Shown: positions 1 through 12,198, counted from the first letter of the stretch. The stretch: DNA of 64,000 nucleotides from a candidate division SR1 bacterium (GCA_026397475.1 JAPLUT010000006.1:62001-126000); one strand, 5' to 3'. Translations and numbers: made by a program. The notes: generated from the sequence alone by a model not told the origin.

Positions 1-1240
1 CTCGTCTCATAAGTTGCTCTGCGTCTGCATGTCCAGAGAAGCCATTTATCTTTACGATTTCAGCGTTTACGGCAACTTCCATTCCCATCATTTGTACTCT
101 TTTTTCTCATTCTAGAATATGTCTTCCTAGCGTTCCTTCAGCTTGGTATCAGACAAACAATAATGTATTTTTTTTATTCCAAAGACCGTGTTTGAGATGT
201 TGCGTAATTCTTCCCGCAGTACACATTCCGTTTCCTGCTATAATAATACAGGGATCGTTATAGGTGTTTAACTTTATTGAATCTTCTATGCTTTCTGTGC
301 ATTCCAATTCTGGAAAATCAAAAGGATGGGGATATTTATGCAATGCTTCGTCATCAAAATCTTCTGTATGTTTTTTGAAAATCTCTGTTGCTTTGATAGA
401 GAGTGGACTATCTAGGAATATTTTTTCATTTGGAAAGTTTCCTTCTTTGATGATAATGTTGAAGAAATAGAGGAGTTCTTGAGTCCTTTCTACAGAAAAA
501 GAAGGAATCAATAATTTTCCTCATTTTTTATAGGTTTCGTTCACATATTTTATCAATAGTTCTTTTTTTCCTGCAGTATCTTCATGGCTTTTGTCTCCAT
601 AAGTCGATTCCATAAATAGATAATCTGCTTCTGCAATTAATGTCGGATCTTGTACTATTGGGGTATCTCGTTGTCCAATATCTCATGAAAATACGAGTTT
701 TTTCTTTGTTCCATCTTCTGTGATGAATACCTCAATGCTCGCAGAACCCATGATATGTCCTGCATCTTGGAATCTTGCTTCGATGCCTTCAGTTATAGGA
801 TATATTTTTCTATATTCTACTGGATTAAATAATTTCATTGCTGCTCTTACGTCATCAATAGTATACAAAGGGATTCTTGGTTCCTGATTCATTCTCATTC
901 TTCTTTTGTTTTCTTGTTTTACATTTTTATCTTGAATTTCTGCGCTATCTTCTAGTATGATTCCGCAAATATCTTGTGTCGCTGAGGTAGTATATATTTT
1001 TCATTTAAATCATCCTTTATATAATTTTGGAATCAATCCACAGTGATCAATATGTGCATGGGTGAGGAGAACAAAATCAATTTCTTTCGGATCAAAAAGA
1101 AAGGGATTATAGTTCAACATCATAATATCTTTTGGTCACTGAAACATTCCACAATCTACGAGGAATTTGGTCTTGCCTGTTTCAATATAATAACATGATC
1201 AGGTAACGATTTTAGCGGCTCAACAGAAGGTTAATTTCAT
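1..1240 (-). CDS. MBL-fold beta-CASP RNase/exonuclease (C-terminus off left edge)
   Basis: A metallo-beta-lactamase-fold nuclease of the beta-CASP (RNase J/CPSF73/YSH1-like) type, expected to process or degrade RNA with two zinc ions. The start at 1240 gives MKLTFCGAAKIVTGSCY, the classic family N-terminus, with two of those glycines written TGA. The zinc motif THAHIDH lies at residues 60-66, a DAGHIMGSA motif follows, and the beta-CASP segment [13 protein letters not shown] with HLKHG sits near residue 330. A final [11 protein letters not shown] motif is visible just before the edge. About 413 residues are present and the family usually has 450-470, so only the last part is missing. Family assignment is firm; whether it acts mainly on mRNA is inference. 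Confidence 0.93.
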
Positions 1241-1280
1241 GGTAGAATAAGGAATAATATAAAGTTTTTTTCAATATTTT

Positions 1281-1793
1281 TTAGTGTTTTGCCATTTCAT
1301 CAGTTAGCATATTTTCTCGTTTTTCACTCATTCCTCCTGGTTCTGGTATTTCTTTTTCCAATTCTAACAATTCTTTTTCATATATAGCTATATCACATCA
1401 AAGCTGTTTTGCTTCCTTTATTTCTTCTTCAATGATACGGTATGAAATGCTCATAGGTTCTTCTTTAAAAATTTTTATTCGTTTGCGTATTTCTCCTAGT
1501 GTTGCTCTTTTTTCTAGTCGTGGGAGTTTTTTTTCTCGTTCATTTACATTATTTCATAATTTTTTTGCTATTTTAATGTCATCTACAACAAGTCTATAAT
1601 TATCCTTATCTGGTTTCTTTTGTAGTTCGCATATATCTTTAATTAGCGTTTTTAACGCTACCGATTTCTCTTTGTGCAATATAACTGTTGCTATATCTTT
1701 TCTAGTTTTTTTTTGATGTTGTTTTGTTTTTGATTTAGGAAAATTAAACCTTTCAGGTCAATTTTTTTTGTTGAGATTTGTGCTTTTAGCCAT
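1281..1793 (-). CDS. small basic coiled-coil protein, unknown function
   Basis: An open frame of 170 codons under code 25 with three TGA glycines. The protein is very rich in Lys and Glu and reads as mostly helical: a basic N-terminal 35 residues (many K, Q, N) and then long charged helices. No catalytic motif, signal peptide or membrane segment is visible. It lies 40 nt upstream of the beta-CASP nuclease start on the same strand, so the two are probably co-transcribed, and it could be an RNA- or nucleoprotein-associated partner of the nuclease. That link rests on position only. I do not recognise the family. Confidence 0.7.
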
Positions 1794-1920
1794 CGTTTAT
1801 ACTTACTTATATAAAGTCTATTTGTTTATATATAAGTATACTTAGAAAGAGGCTTTTTGTCAAATTCTTCTTGCTATATTTTGAAATGATTTGGATAGTA
1901 GATATATGTCAAATTTGGGG

Positions 1921-2679
1921 TTATTTCAACTTCTCTAGAATCATTGCATGCACTAGTTTATTCGAAGCTATAATAGATGTACTTTCTAACCCCACTTGAT
2001 TTCATGCAAAGTCAGTAAACGTTCCTCATGCTTCTTCTACGAGCAACTTGCCTGTCATTTCAGGGAAGATGTCTTTGGGTAAAGATATTGTGCATTCGGC
2101 TCTTCCACAGGCAACGTAGGCGTAGTGGATGCCGAGGGATCATAACATACGAATCGTTCATAGTTTGCAAAATTTATTAATAATTTGTATTACTTTTTCG
2201 TTTTTTTCTTGATTTATCGGCATGAGGTGTGGTCAAACGATGATAGAGAGATCTGTCGTAGTGTTTGAAACGTGAATTTTTTGTCCGTTCAGGTATGTTC
2301 ATTTTCATTTTTCTGCATGAAAGAGTTCTTGCATTGAAGGATCATATACTACAGCAAATACCATTTCTCCTGCGAGCATATGCGAGATACATACAGAGTA
2401 ATGGGGGAGTCCGTGAATGAAATTAAACGTATTACTAATCGGATCTATAATTCGTAGATTTTTAGATTCTTTAGATTTCTCATGTTCTTCTTCTGCGAAA
2501 AATATTGCGTCTTTATCTATTGATTGAATAAAGGTGCAGAGTTCACGTTCTGTTTTGATATCATGCTCGGTGAGCCGTTTTTTACTTACTCCAATGTCAG
2601 GCGCTTTTCAGGAAAACTTATGAATAGCGTCTCCGATTTCTTTGATTTTTTTCAGAAGTTGAGCGTAGTTAGGTGTCAT
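1921..2679 (-). CDS. inositol monophosphatase (SuhB/IMPase) family protein, active site degenerate
   Basis: 252 residues, the normal length for this family. The fold is clear: the metal-binding acidic patch FFAEEEH, the DP-x-x-x-T-x-NFIHG loop (here IIDPISNTFNFIHGLPHYS), the Y-DPSMQELFHAEKGKGTYLNG segment and a C-terminal LVEEAGG block. Two catalytic signatures are changed. The family DP(I/L)DGT is DPISNT, losing the second Asp, and the C-terminal WDxAAG is IFPEMTG, losing the metal-binding Asp. Known members need those residues for Mg-dependent phosphate hydrolysis, so this protein may be inactive or bind a ligand without cleaving it. It lies in a minus-strand run after mltG with a 30-nt gap. 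Confidence 0.82.
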
Positions 2680-2709
2680 GATTTTTATTGTTTGATGTAA
2701 ATTTATCTC

Positions 2710-3726
2710 TTATAAATACTTCGATTTATTTGCATTATGCTCATCAAGCGTTCTTCCATAATGAATGTTTCCCTGCATATCGTGCAGATAATATAAGTAG
2801 TCAGAAGTTTGTGGATTCAATACTGCGTTGATGCTTTCTCGTGTTGGGTTCGAGATCGGCGTTGGTGGGAGTCAGCGAACTTGTCTGGTGTTGTAGATGT
2901 TTGTTTTGTCGCTGATATTTTGTCCTATTACGGCTGGTGTACAACTTGTGTATGAGGTCTTCAATCCGTAACATAAGGTGATGTCTGCGTCTAAGGCCAT
3001 TCAGATTTCTAACCTTTTCAAAAATATTCCTGCGACGGTTGGCTTGTTTTTGATATTTCTTTCTTCTTTTTCTAGGATACTTGCGAGAATGATGTCTTTG
3101 TACCAATCGCTTGGAGAGCTGACTTTGCTTCGTACTCTTGTGTTGAATGTTTCTAGTTGTACATAAACGAGTTGATCGATAATGTTTTTTGTTTTATCTA
3201 CTTGGTAGGTGTCGGGGTAAAGAAAACCCTCTAGGGTTTTCAATTTATAATTCATAATTCATAATTCAGAATTATTTAAAAAGGGGTATCTCACTTGATA
3301 TTTAATTATGATATTGGGATCGCTAACAAATGCAATATATTCGCCTCCCGTGATGTATCACTTTTTTGTTAATGCGTCGTCAATATCGTAGATAGATCGT
3401 CCTTCCAAAAGGGTAAGACGAAGATAATCTTTTTCTGATCATTTCAATATTTTTTCTACAAATCATGCTTTGCTATATTTTCCATTAAATTGATAATTTC
3501 CTGGTTCTAGTTTAGAAAAATCTATATGGTGCGTTTTGATGTATATTTTCATGCGAAACTTTTCTATAGTTCCGAGTTGATTCAAAATCTTGGAAACGCT
3601 TTCTCCTGATTCAATGGTTATTTTTTCGTTGAGGGAGATTTTTTTCGTGAAGAGGAAAATTACTAAAATAATCAAGATGAGGAGTATTCGTCTTCCGATA
3701 GGTGTCTTTTTCTTGGCTGATTTCAT
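2710..3726 (-). CDS. mltG: endolytic transglycosylase MltG
   Basis: A membrane-anchored lytic transglycosylase (YceG/MltG) that cuts nascent peptidoglycan strands and sets glycan length. 338 residues: a basic N-terminus, one membrane segment (residues 13-27, RILLILIILVIFLFT), a LysM-like region, then the catalytic domain. The catalytic Glu is in ASILEKEE (Glu219), and the later RLEIGMALDADITLCYG and GLPPTPISNP motifs match the family closely; the Gly in EIGMAL is TGA. A 14-residue stretch near residues 153-168 (NNSELGIMNYKL) is encoded by an ATTCATA-type repeat array, so it is probably a repeat insertion kept in frame. Confidence 0.95.
3241..3275. repeat. ATTCATA/ATTCAGA-type short repeat array inside mltG
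   Basis: Four tandem, slightly degenerate copies of a 7-8 bp unit (AATTTATA, ATTCATA, ATTCATA, ATTCAGA). The array lies in frame within mltG and adds a short Asn-rich peptide. The same unit recurs inside tsaD (9103-9143) and between genes at 41126-41172. Confidence 0.75.
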
Positions 3727-3789
3727 TATGTGTCTAATGGAATAAATGTGTGGAGATAGTAGTTATCTTGTTTTTTTTGTCAATTCGTT

Positions 3790-3885
3790 TATATTGAACT
3801 TAATAGTTAAAAGATTAATAAGATTAAAAGATTAAAATATTGTTGCTTAGTTTAGTTATTTGAATTTAATCTTTTAATCTTCAAA
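3790..3885. repeat. intergenic AGATTAAA repeats forming an inverted pair
   Basis: Between mltG and rsmA (3727-3911), direct copies of AGATTAAA are followed about 30 bp later by their reverse complement TTTAATCT, also in tandem. The stretch could form an AT-rich hairpin between the divergently transcribed genes. It resembles the other short-unit arrays of this window and has no coding content. Confidence 0.6.
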
Positions 3886-3911
3886 GCCTTCATAATTTTT
3901 TAATATAATTT

Positions 3912-4706
3912 ATGTGAACCTATCTTGGACAAAATTTTCTTATTGATGCTAAAGTCAGAACTTATATTGCTGATAAGATTTCTGCTTTGTATAAAAACTG
4001 TTGATGCGAAGTGTTGATAGAGATAGGGCCTGGGAAGGGCTCGATAACTAAGCTTATTCATGCTATTTCTGGTAACTTTTTTCTTATTGATAAAGATCCA
4101 ACATTTTTTGATAGTTGAGAATTAAAAATTGAAAAGTGAGAATTTATTCTAAGCGACATTCTTGAACTTGATGTTGAGCAGATGTTGGAAGAGAAAAAAT
4201 TAAGTCCATGAAAAACTTTAGTCGTTGGAAATCTGCCTTACTATATCACTTCTCCGATTTTGAGAAAATTCTTTTGATCTTGAAAGCAGGAGTTTGTATG
4301 ATGAATATTTATGGTCCAAGATGAAGTAGGTCAGAAGATCAGAAGTGATGCGAAGAAAAAATCTTATCTTCGATGGTTGCTCAATTATGCGTGTGATGTA
4401 ACGTACTTGAAGGGTGTCCCTGCTAAGTGTTTCAAACCTATCCCTAAGGTCAAAAGCTGTCTTATTCAGTTCACGATTAAAAACCAAGCCACTTCAGTCA
4501 ATCGAAATAAATTTATAGAATTTTTGGAATTATTCGCGCCGTTTAGTAGAAAAACCTTGGGAGCTATTTCTAAAATGATTAAAAAAAAATCAGATAAAAT
4601 ATCTTTTGAAATTCCGATTTCATTATCCTCCAAAAGATTGGAAGAATTGACTTGGGCGGACTTGACCCTAATTCTTTCTAAGAATTTGCAAAGTCTTGCA
4701 AATTAG
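3912..4706 (+). CDS. rsmA: 16S rRNA dimethyladenosine transferase RsmA (KsgA)
   Basis: A SAM-dependent methyltransferase that dimethylates two adjacent adenines in helix 45 of 16S rRNA during small-subunit maturation. 264 residues, the usual length. The start MGTYLGQNFLID matches the family N-terminus and its second codon is TGA (Gly). Motif I is IEIGPGKGSIT, motif IV NLPYYITSPI, and a later CFKPIPKVKSCLI block matches the family F-x-P-x-P-K-V-x-S pattern. No Shine-Dalgarno-like sequence precedes the ATG. The gene heads a short plus-strand run with the membrane protein and flippase genes that follow. Confidence 0.95.
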
Positions 4707-4774
4707 CGTATATTGAGTATATAATTTGATAGTATTCTTAATCTTCCAAATATTTTAATATTTTAATTTATTTG

Positions 4775-5230
4775 ATGAGTGTATTGGTCTATAATTGAGA
4801 AAAATTTCACAGAAATAAAGTATGGTACTTGATTTTTGCAGTGGTATTTGCCAGCGTTTTTGTGCTTTCTCTACTCAATAATAATATTGTCGGAGCGATT
4901 CTGATTTTCTTCTTGTTGTGATGATACTTTTATTATTCTACAATAAATAATCAGGTTATTAAAATGACTATAACTGATACTCAGCTTCTTGTATGAAACA
5001 AAACATATCCACGAAGTTTTTTCATAGGGTATGTTGTAGAGATATATCCCAAAACTCAACAGATAAAAAATATCGTTTTGCTTACCCCAAGATGACATAT
5101 TATTTATAGTTTTGATGATTCGATAGAACAGGTCAGGTGATTTCTTTCCCAGATGGATTCTCGTCTTCCTATGCTTGCTGATTTCCATCAAACTACCCTT
5201 GAAAAATTTTCTAGAAAGATACAATTATAA
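4775..5230 (+). CDS. small two-helix membrane protein, unknown
   Basis: 151 residues. Two hydrophobic helices lie at about residues 18-34 and 38-54 (the second containing two TGA glycines in LLGGYFYYS), followed by a soluble C-terminal domain of about 95 residues with beta-like alternation (VVEIYPKTQQIKNIVLLTP). The layout resembles PH-like or DUF-type membrane-anchored proteins common in small genomes, but I cannot name a family. It sits 69 nt after rsmA and 34 nt before the flippase gene, so it may share their transcript. Confidence 0.75.
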
Positions 5231-5263
5231 TTGATCAAATTATTAATTATTAATTAAAAAATT

Positions 5264-6844
5264 ATGGCAGCTTCACATAAATTAGTTATTAAAGACGCAG
5301 CATGGCAATTACTTTCTAGAGTAATTAGTGCTGTTTTTGGTTTTGCAACGACAAAAATTATGGCGTCTTATCTCGGGTCTTTGAGATATTGAGATTATAA
5401 CTCTATCCTTAAATATTTTGCTTTTTGGACGGCGTTGGCTGATCTTGGCTTATATGTTTTAGCGGTTAAAAGGCTTGGTGAGCTCAAAGAAAAGTGCAAA
5501 AATGATCCTGAAAATACAGAACTTAAATCAGAATATTGAAAATTTGTAGCGACGAGAATCGTGACTATGGTTGTTATTTATGCGCTTGCTATCGGTATTG
5601 CATATTTGATTCCTAGTTATAGAGCCAATCCTTATTATATTTGGTGATTGCCTTTGGGACTTTTGTTTTCTGCGAGTTTTATGTTTGCGGGGATCCAACA
5701 GTTGCCTTTGCAAATTTTCTGGAAGATGAAAAAGCTAAGCATTACGCTTATCACTGCTAGACTTAGTCAACTTGTAATTCTTCTTCCCGTGGTATATCTC
5801 TTCTTTAAACGCGTAGACTTTATGTCTTGACCGACAACGGTTTCTATTATAGCTTTTTGTTTGATATTGTTTTCTGTCGTCGGAAGCTGAGTCTGACAAA
5901 ATATTGAAATCTGACTCAGGGCTAGGAAAATATTGCCACTTAATATTATTTTTGATCGGAAGTTTATTTGGAATACTATAAAAACTAATCGAAATTACGG
6001 GGTTTCTTATTATCTTAGTAGTTTCCATACCTTATTGCCTTTACTTTTCTTAACTTGGTTTTATCCTACGGTATCAGGAAATAATTATTCGTGATTACGA
6101 TGACTTTCGTTGGGATTAATAGAAATCCTTCTTATTATCCCATCTGCTTTATGAAATAGTCTGCTTCATAATATTTCTACGTATGCAGAAAAACATAAAC
6201 GTCAGAGTCTTTGAAGTTTACTTAATCTTATGATTTGGTTTGGCTGTCTTTTTGCTGTCAATTTCGCGATATTTGCGGATATGATTATCAGGCTGACCTC
6301 TAATGAGAGTTTTATGTGAAGTTTCGATTCTTTGGCGCATTGGTGATCAAATCAGTTGATGCCTTTCTTGTGAATTATATTGCTCTTTAGTTTTGTTAAA
6401 CAGGTCTACAATTACGTTTTTGTGGCCACCTGAAAACATAATGTTCTCCTTTTGGTAAATGGTGTCTGAGTTCTTGTAGGTATTTTTGTGGGACTTTATA
6501 CGATACCTACTTGGCATTCTACTCTTGGTTGGTGACTTTTGTGAGCAATAATTACTCAAATGATTATGGAAATATTGTTTATGTCTTGAGCTATTTTTAC
6601 TGGATTCCGTATGAAAGTATCTCCTATTCTAAAGACGTCTATCTTGATGAAAACTGTTCTTATTATGGCGGGATTTGCTCTTGTCGGACGATGAATTACC
6701 TCTGTTGTTCACATGAATTATCTCTCTTTCTTTATTATAGCCATTGTGCTCAATGGTTCTGTAGCACTTATTTCTTTGCCTTTACTCAAAAAAATGGGTC
6801 GTGGTTTGACTGTAGAAGCTGATGTGTATCCTCCTGTAGCATAA
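5264..6844 (+). CDS. Wzx/MATE-like polysaccharide flippase
   Basis: 526 residues with about 12-14 hydrophobic helices spread over the whole length. The N-terminus (ISAVFGFATTKIMASYLG followed by YGDYNSILKYF) is the characteristic start of O-antigen/teichoic acid flippases of the MOP superfamily, which move lipid-linked oligosaccharides across the membrane. Many of its glycines are TGA, which cuts the gene into pieces under the standard code. The stop at 6842 is two bases before the stop of the convergent S1-domain gene. The substrate cannot be told from sequence; the glycosyltransferase at 51.9 kb is not linked. Confidence 0.85.
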
Positions 6845-6846
6845 AA

Positions 6847-8526
6847 TTACGCAGCTTTTTCTAAACTGATTGCTGTTTTACCGTTTTCTCCTGTTGAAAT
6901 ATTTGTTATTCTAACTTTGATTTTTTCTTGTTCGCTGAGTTCTTTCTCTTTTTTTTCTCCTTTGATAAGTCAAACAATATTTGGCGTGATATTTACATAA
7001 ATATGTTTTCCATTTACATTATGTACCACTCATTCATAAGTTTCTCCTATCTTGAGTTGGTCTAATGCAATATCTTTTAAGTCTTCGATATTTCCTATGT
7101 CTTTTACTCTTGGCGTGATTTTTTCACGATATGCCATAATTCTTGCTTTGATTTCTTCTGAATGCTTCTCATTAATATAAAATATGTCTAATATCCTTTG
7201 TAAATCTTCTTTGCTGATGTTTTTAATGATCAAAAAGTGCCCATCGGTAGTAAAATTTAATACCTTATTTGCTAATTCTTCCTGACTAAATAAATAGAAA
7301 TCTCCACTTGGAAATATTTTGATTAATCCAGCTTCATAGTATGATGCTACTTGTGCTCCATCGCTTATTTCATCTCCTAGTGCTATGTAAAATCTTTCTC
7401 CACCTTTATCTCCTTTAAACAGTCAGAATTGTCCTTTTGTATCCATTTCTGTTATTTGCTTAATATTTCTTTCTACTCTTTCTTTTTGTTTGTTAGAAAT
7501 TTCTTTGAGTGAAACTTCTTCTGTTAGTGGTTTTCCTCCTTTTCGATAATGTTTTGTAGCGTTATGCTGATTTAAAAAATCTTCTGACAATATTTCAAAT
7601 CATGTGTGTTTTGGGTCCTCGAAATATTGATATATTTCTTCGATTTGGAGATTACGATGCAATCCAAATAGTGTCCTGTAGCTATTTGTGTAATCCATCC
7701 CACTTGCTTGGTAGTCTAAGCTATCTACTATATCTATGAAATTTATAAACCTCTGCATTTGTTGTCTATATTGGTCTGGTATTTGTTGTAGCTTGTCTAA
7801 AATATAGTGCAACATGTGTGCACTTGACGTTGTTCTTCCTGTCTTTTCTGCTTCTAAAGAGCCATCAGAATGCTCGCTTATAATGGCCTGTGATCATATA
7901 AGTGATCTATGTTTATTCCCTTTGTGGATATTGTTGATTTTGATTCCGCTAACGGTTCATCCATTATCTATAGTTACTCATTTTTCTCCGATATGTTCGT
8001 TAGGAACTTCTTTTATGATGTTTTTAAGTTCAAGTTTTTCGCCTTTACTGTTTTTGAAAAAGCCAGTTATTTTTAGTAAGAATAACGATGCATCTTTGTC
8101 TATGTCTGATCCTTCGTGGAGGGTAACGTTTTTATTATACGCTCTTTTGATAATAGCAAAGATATCTTTTTTTATATCTCCTTTTGTTTTGTGCTCTAAT
8201 CTTACCTGTTTTTCAAGTTTTTTGTATTCTTCTTGTGTATATTGTGTTTTATGCTCTATGATTTTTTTCATATCCATTTTTGTTGTTCCATATTTTTTCA
8301 TCGCTTCTTGTTCTGCCTGCCTGTTATCTCTTTTAATTACTTGTTTTTCTACAAAATTATTAACGTCTTTTTCATACGCATTAGCTTTTTTGTTTTTTTC
8401 CTGTACGATCCCAAGAAGTGTTTTTTGGATTGCGTTTGCAGTTTCTTGTGTATTTCTTTCAGATTCAGATAAGTCTCTTACTCGTTCTTGAAGAGGTTCT
8501 AAGTCTTTAAATTTTGTTACTACCAT
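6847..8526 (-). CDS. 559-residue protein with C-terminal S1-like RNA-binding domain
   Basis: One open frame under code 25. Residues 1-120 are charged and coiled. The middle (about 200-400) carries VTIDNGGTVSGIKI, then AIISEHSDG followed by RTTSSAHMLHYILDKL, and later INFIDIVDSLDYQASG and NSYRTLFGLHRNL. The C-terminal 65 residues (GETYEGVVHNVNGKHIYV onward to ISLEKA) look like an S1/OB RNA-binding fold. The middle part faintly recalls DHH-type phosphoesterases, where DHH and then a TSA motif start a helix, but the DHH itself is not intact, so I do not call an enzyme. An RNA-related role is inferred from the S1 domain. Confidence 0.65.
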
Positions 8527-8665
8527 TGTCTATTTTTCTTTACATTATAAAAGGGATATGTATATTATAATCTAATTATACTTACAAATGCAAAAAAAAG
8601 CAAATTTTCTTGGTGAAAATTTGTAAACAAATTTTTAAGCACTTTTATGCTATTTATTCTTGTTT

Positions 8666-9739
<1,074 letters not shown>

Positions 9740-9786
9740 TCCCTCGGGACAAGTGGCGGTATTTTTTTATATTACAATATTGTAAA

Positions 9787-11076
9787 ATGGAGTCTTTAGT
9801 TGCTGTTTCAGATGATAGAGAAAGAAAATTTCTTGAATTAGAAGATAAGCTTTCTAGTAATATGCAATGGAGAAAGTTTACTCTAAATACTGTACAACAA
9901 TTAGTTGCTTTATTCGCAGAAGATATGAAAAAACAATGAAAGGATACGTATTCTAAAACACATCTGTATCAGTTTGAGGCTATGTGAAAAAACTTTGTTG
10001 GGAATATTATAATCAATACCTTAGAATGAGATCGAGAATTGTTTCATGAATATTTTGTTCAGAAGCATGGCTTAAAATATGCTTCTCTTTATGCCAATAG
10101 AAGAGTTTTTAATGAAGAAAATACAAAGATATATTTTGATGAATTTCTTAAAAAAATCAAAAGCATCGGTATTGACGAACGGAGTCAGGCAACACTATTA
10201 AAACATGATGCTGGATTTTACCAAAACATTATTTCAAGCCTTTATAAAAGCAATCGAAATAAATTTTTCAAAGATTTTGGATATACTGCTAAAAAAATAT
10301 GATTTGTATATAAAAAAATAGATATTATGACCGATAAAGTTAGACAAAAAAGAATCGATGGATTTATATCTTATATGAAAGAAAATCAAATTAACTCATT
10401 TTCTCCTCATACTATAAAGAAATATTCTCAGGCGCTTACTCTAGACTTGGAAAGGAATTTTAGAACGCAAGAAGATGCCGTAAATTGGCCCTATATTTTA
10501 GAGAAATTTTTTAAAGATCCAGAAATTATTCAAAAGTTTAAAAAACTGCTGATATGTAATGAAGTGAGATGAGAAAGAATAGAAAAATTTCTATCCTATA
10601 TGAAAGAAAGGCAACTTACTTATTTTTCTCCTTATAGTATAAAGAAATATTCTGTTGCTTTGGATTCAGATTTTAGAAAACATTTTAGGACAGAACAAGG
10701 TCAAATTGATCGATTATATATTTTATATAAGTTTTTTAAGGATCCAGAAATAATCAAAAAATTTAGACATGAAAGAAGAAAGGAACTTGATGGGAGGAGA
10801 TATTTGGATTGACTTAAACATAAATCAAAGTCTCCTGAGTATCGTGCCTATGGAAGTAATAGCTATAAGTATGCCAACGCTTCTTCTCAGAAAACCGTAG
10901 AAACTGATTATATAGAAAAAGAAGAATATATGCTTTATCAAGAAGCGATAAAAAAATTATCTCCTGCAGATCAAAAAATTATTGTTAGTTTTCTTAATGA
11001 AGAAAATGTCGATCAAGAAATGATGGTGCGTATTATTTCTGCTTTGAGAACTTTGTGTTATGTCCCGTTGAAATAA
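9787..11076 (+). CDS. 429-residue protein with internal tandem duplication, unknown
   Basis: An open frame from ATG 9787 to TAA 11074 with several TGA glycines. Residues about 189-255 and 264-330 are two copies of one module: SYMKENQINSFSPHTIKKYS and SYMKERQLTYFSPYSIKKYS, then RNFRTQ or KHFRTE, then KFFKDPEII in both. The repeat step is 75 residues (225 bp). The N-terminal third contains a related but weaker pattern, so the protein may be built from three or more such units. The modules look all-helical and rich in Lys, Tyr and Phe. No signal peptide or membrane segment is seen, and I do not recognise the family. Confidence 0.75.
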
Positions 11077-11102
11077 AAAAAAGAGGTGGGGAAACCCACC
11101 TC
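11074..11102 (-). terminator. intrinsic terminator for the 11.1-11.5 kb gene
   Basis: Stem GAGGTGGG / CCCACCTC with a GAAA loop at 11083-11102. On the minus strand it is followed by a run of T, so it fits termination of the minus-strand gene whose stop is 5 nt away. It may also slow transcription arriving from the plus strand. Confidence 0.8.
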
Positions 11103-11106
11103 ATCA

Positions 11107-11457
11107 TTAACTTCTTTCGGAAATACTGATATGGTATTCTTGAAGTGTTTGAATCTTTTCCTGTTCGTTGTTCTCACAAAAACATTTGTAGAAGATACCA
11201 TTTGTTATTTGAATCGAACTTGTTTCATCTACCTTTCCATTGTAGATTGTTATTGTGTATTCCTTTTTTTTGCTTTCTGTTTCTTGTAGTACATCAACTA
11301 CATTGATTTTGAATGCTCGTCTTCCGTTTTCATCCAAATAGGGAATAATTTTTGTTTCCTCTCCTTTAATTTCTCCATTTGCCTTAATTATTAAGGTAGT
11401 GGATTGGTTGTTGGTCGTAAGATGATATCCTCGAACCTCTATTTTTATTTTTTTCAT
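11107..11457 (-). CDS. 116-residue soluble protein, unknown
   Basis: Contains no TGA at all. The sequence is beta-rich with alternating polar and hydrophobic residues (IKIEVRGYHLTT, STTLIIKANGEIKGEE, KEYTITIYNGK), Lys- and Glu-rich, with two Cys near the C-terminus (YKCFCENNE). No export signal is visible. It stands alone, with its own terminator at the 3' side and another hairpin upstream at 11.53 kb. No family recognised. Confidence 0.65.
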   Translation of the reverse strand: MKKIKIEVRGYHLTTNNQSTTLIIKANGEIKGEETKIIPYLDENGRRAFKINVVDVLQETESKKKEYTITIYNGKVDETSSIQITNGIFYKCFCENNEQEKIQTLQEYHISISERS

Positions 11458-11522
11458 GGCTATTGTTTTATTTATGTCTCTTATGTATTCATATTTCTTT
11501 GAAAATCAATATTTTATCGAAA

Positions 11523-11548
11523 TAAAAAAAGGCGGATGATATCCGCCC
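11523..11548 (-). terminator. terminator of the FKBP gene (GGCGGAT hairpin)
   Basis: Perfect stem GGCGGAT / ATCCGCC with a 3-nt loop; on the minus strand it is followed by seven T. It lies 27 nt past the FKBP stop. The motif CGCCCCTACA next to it also occurs beside the hairpin at 37.19 kb, so both may belong to one repetitive hairpin family that doubles as terminators. Confidence 0.8.
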
Positions 11549-11574
11549 CTACAATAATTATTATTTGTAATCGC

Positions 11575-12198
11575 TTACTTTACTGATTTGATAGTAATGT
11601 CGAAGATAAGCGTCTTCCCTGCTAATTCGTGATTTGCGTCGAATGTAATTTCTTTGTCATCAACTTTATATACTTTAAATGTTTGTCCATTTTGTGACAT
11701 TACTTGCATTCCTACTTTGTACTGATTTGCATCTGGAATTTTATCTTTTGTTACTACAAGTAATTTATTTTTGTCTCGTTCTCCGTATGCGTCTTTGGGA
11801 GCGATTTCTATTGTCTTTGTTTCTCCGACTTTCATTCCTTCAACTCCTTTGTCGAAACCACCAATCATTTGTCATGCACCTACGCTGAATGATAATCCTT
11901 CGTTGTAGTTTCTTCCCGATGCATATTTCCCACATGCTTGGGCTATGCTTTCTACGCTTGTATCAAAAACTGTTTCTGTATCTAGTCTTCCTACATAATC
12001 TACGGTTACTGTATTTCATTTTGCCACAATTTGTCCGTTGCTAGAAGTTTTGCTTTGTTCTAGATATGAAGCAATAGCTACTTTACAAGAGCTAGTATCA
12101 GTTGTTGTGCTTTGTTGATTTTTTTTTGTTGAACATCACATGAGTCATAAAGTACATAATGATAAAATGGAAATACTTAGAATTTTTTTATACATCAT
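11575..12198 (-). CDS. lipoprotein, SlyD-like FKBP peptidyl-prolyl isomerase
   Basis: 207 residues. The N-terminus MMYKKILSISILSLCTLGLMGCS is a lipoprotein signal with lipobox LMGC; both glycines there are TGA, so the signal exists only under code 25. The mature part holds an FKBP domain: NTVTVDYVGRLD, FDTS, then FSVGAGQMIGGFDKGVEG and KVGETKTIEI, with an insert-in-flap region (AYGERD to DANHELAGKTL) as in SlyD. It should catalyse cis-trans proline isomerisation outside the membrane, perhaps folding the abundant surface proteins. ATG at 12198 and 12195 are both possible starts; a GGAA element lies just upstream. Confidence 0.9.

Noticed and set aside
7814-8491. A 225-residue plus-strand open frame over the S1-domain gene
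   Set aside because: It lies antisense to a longer, better supported gene, has low-complexity Ser/Phe/Leu composition, and has no family features.
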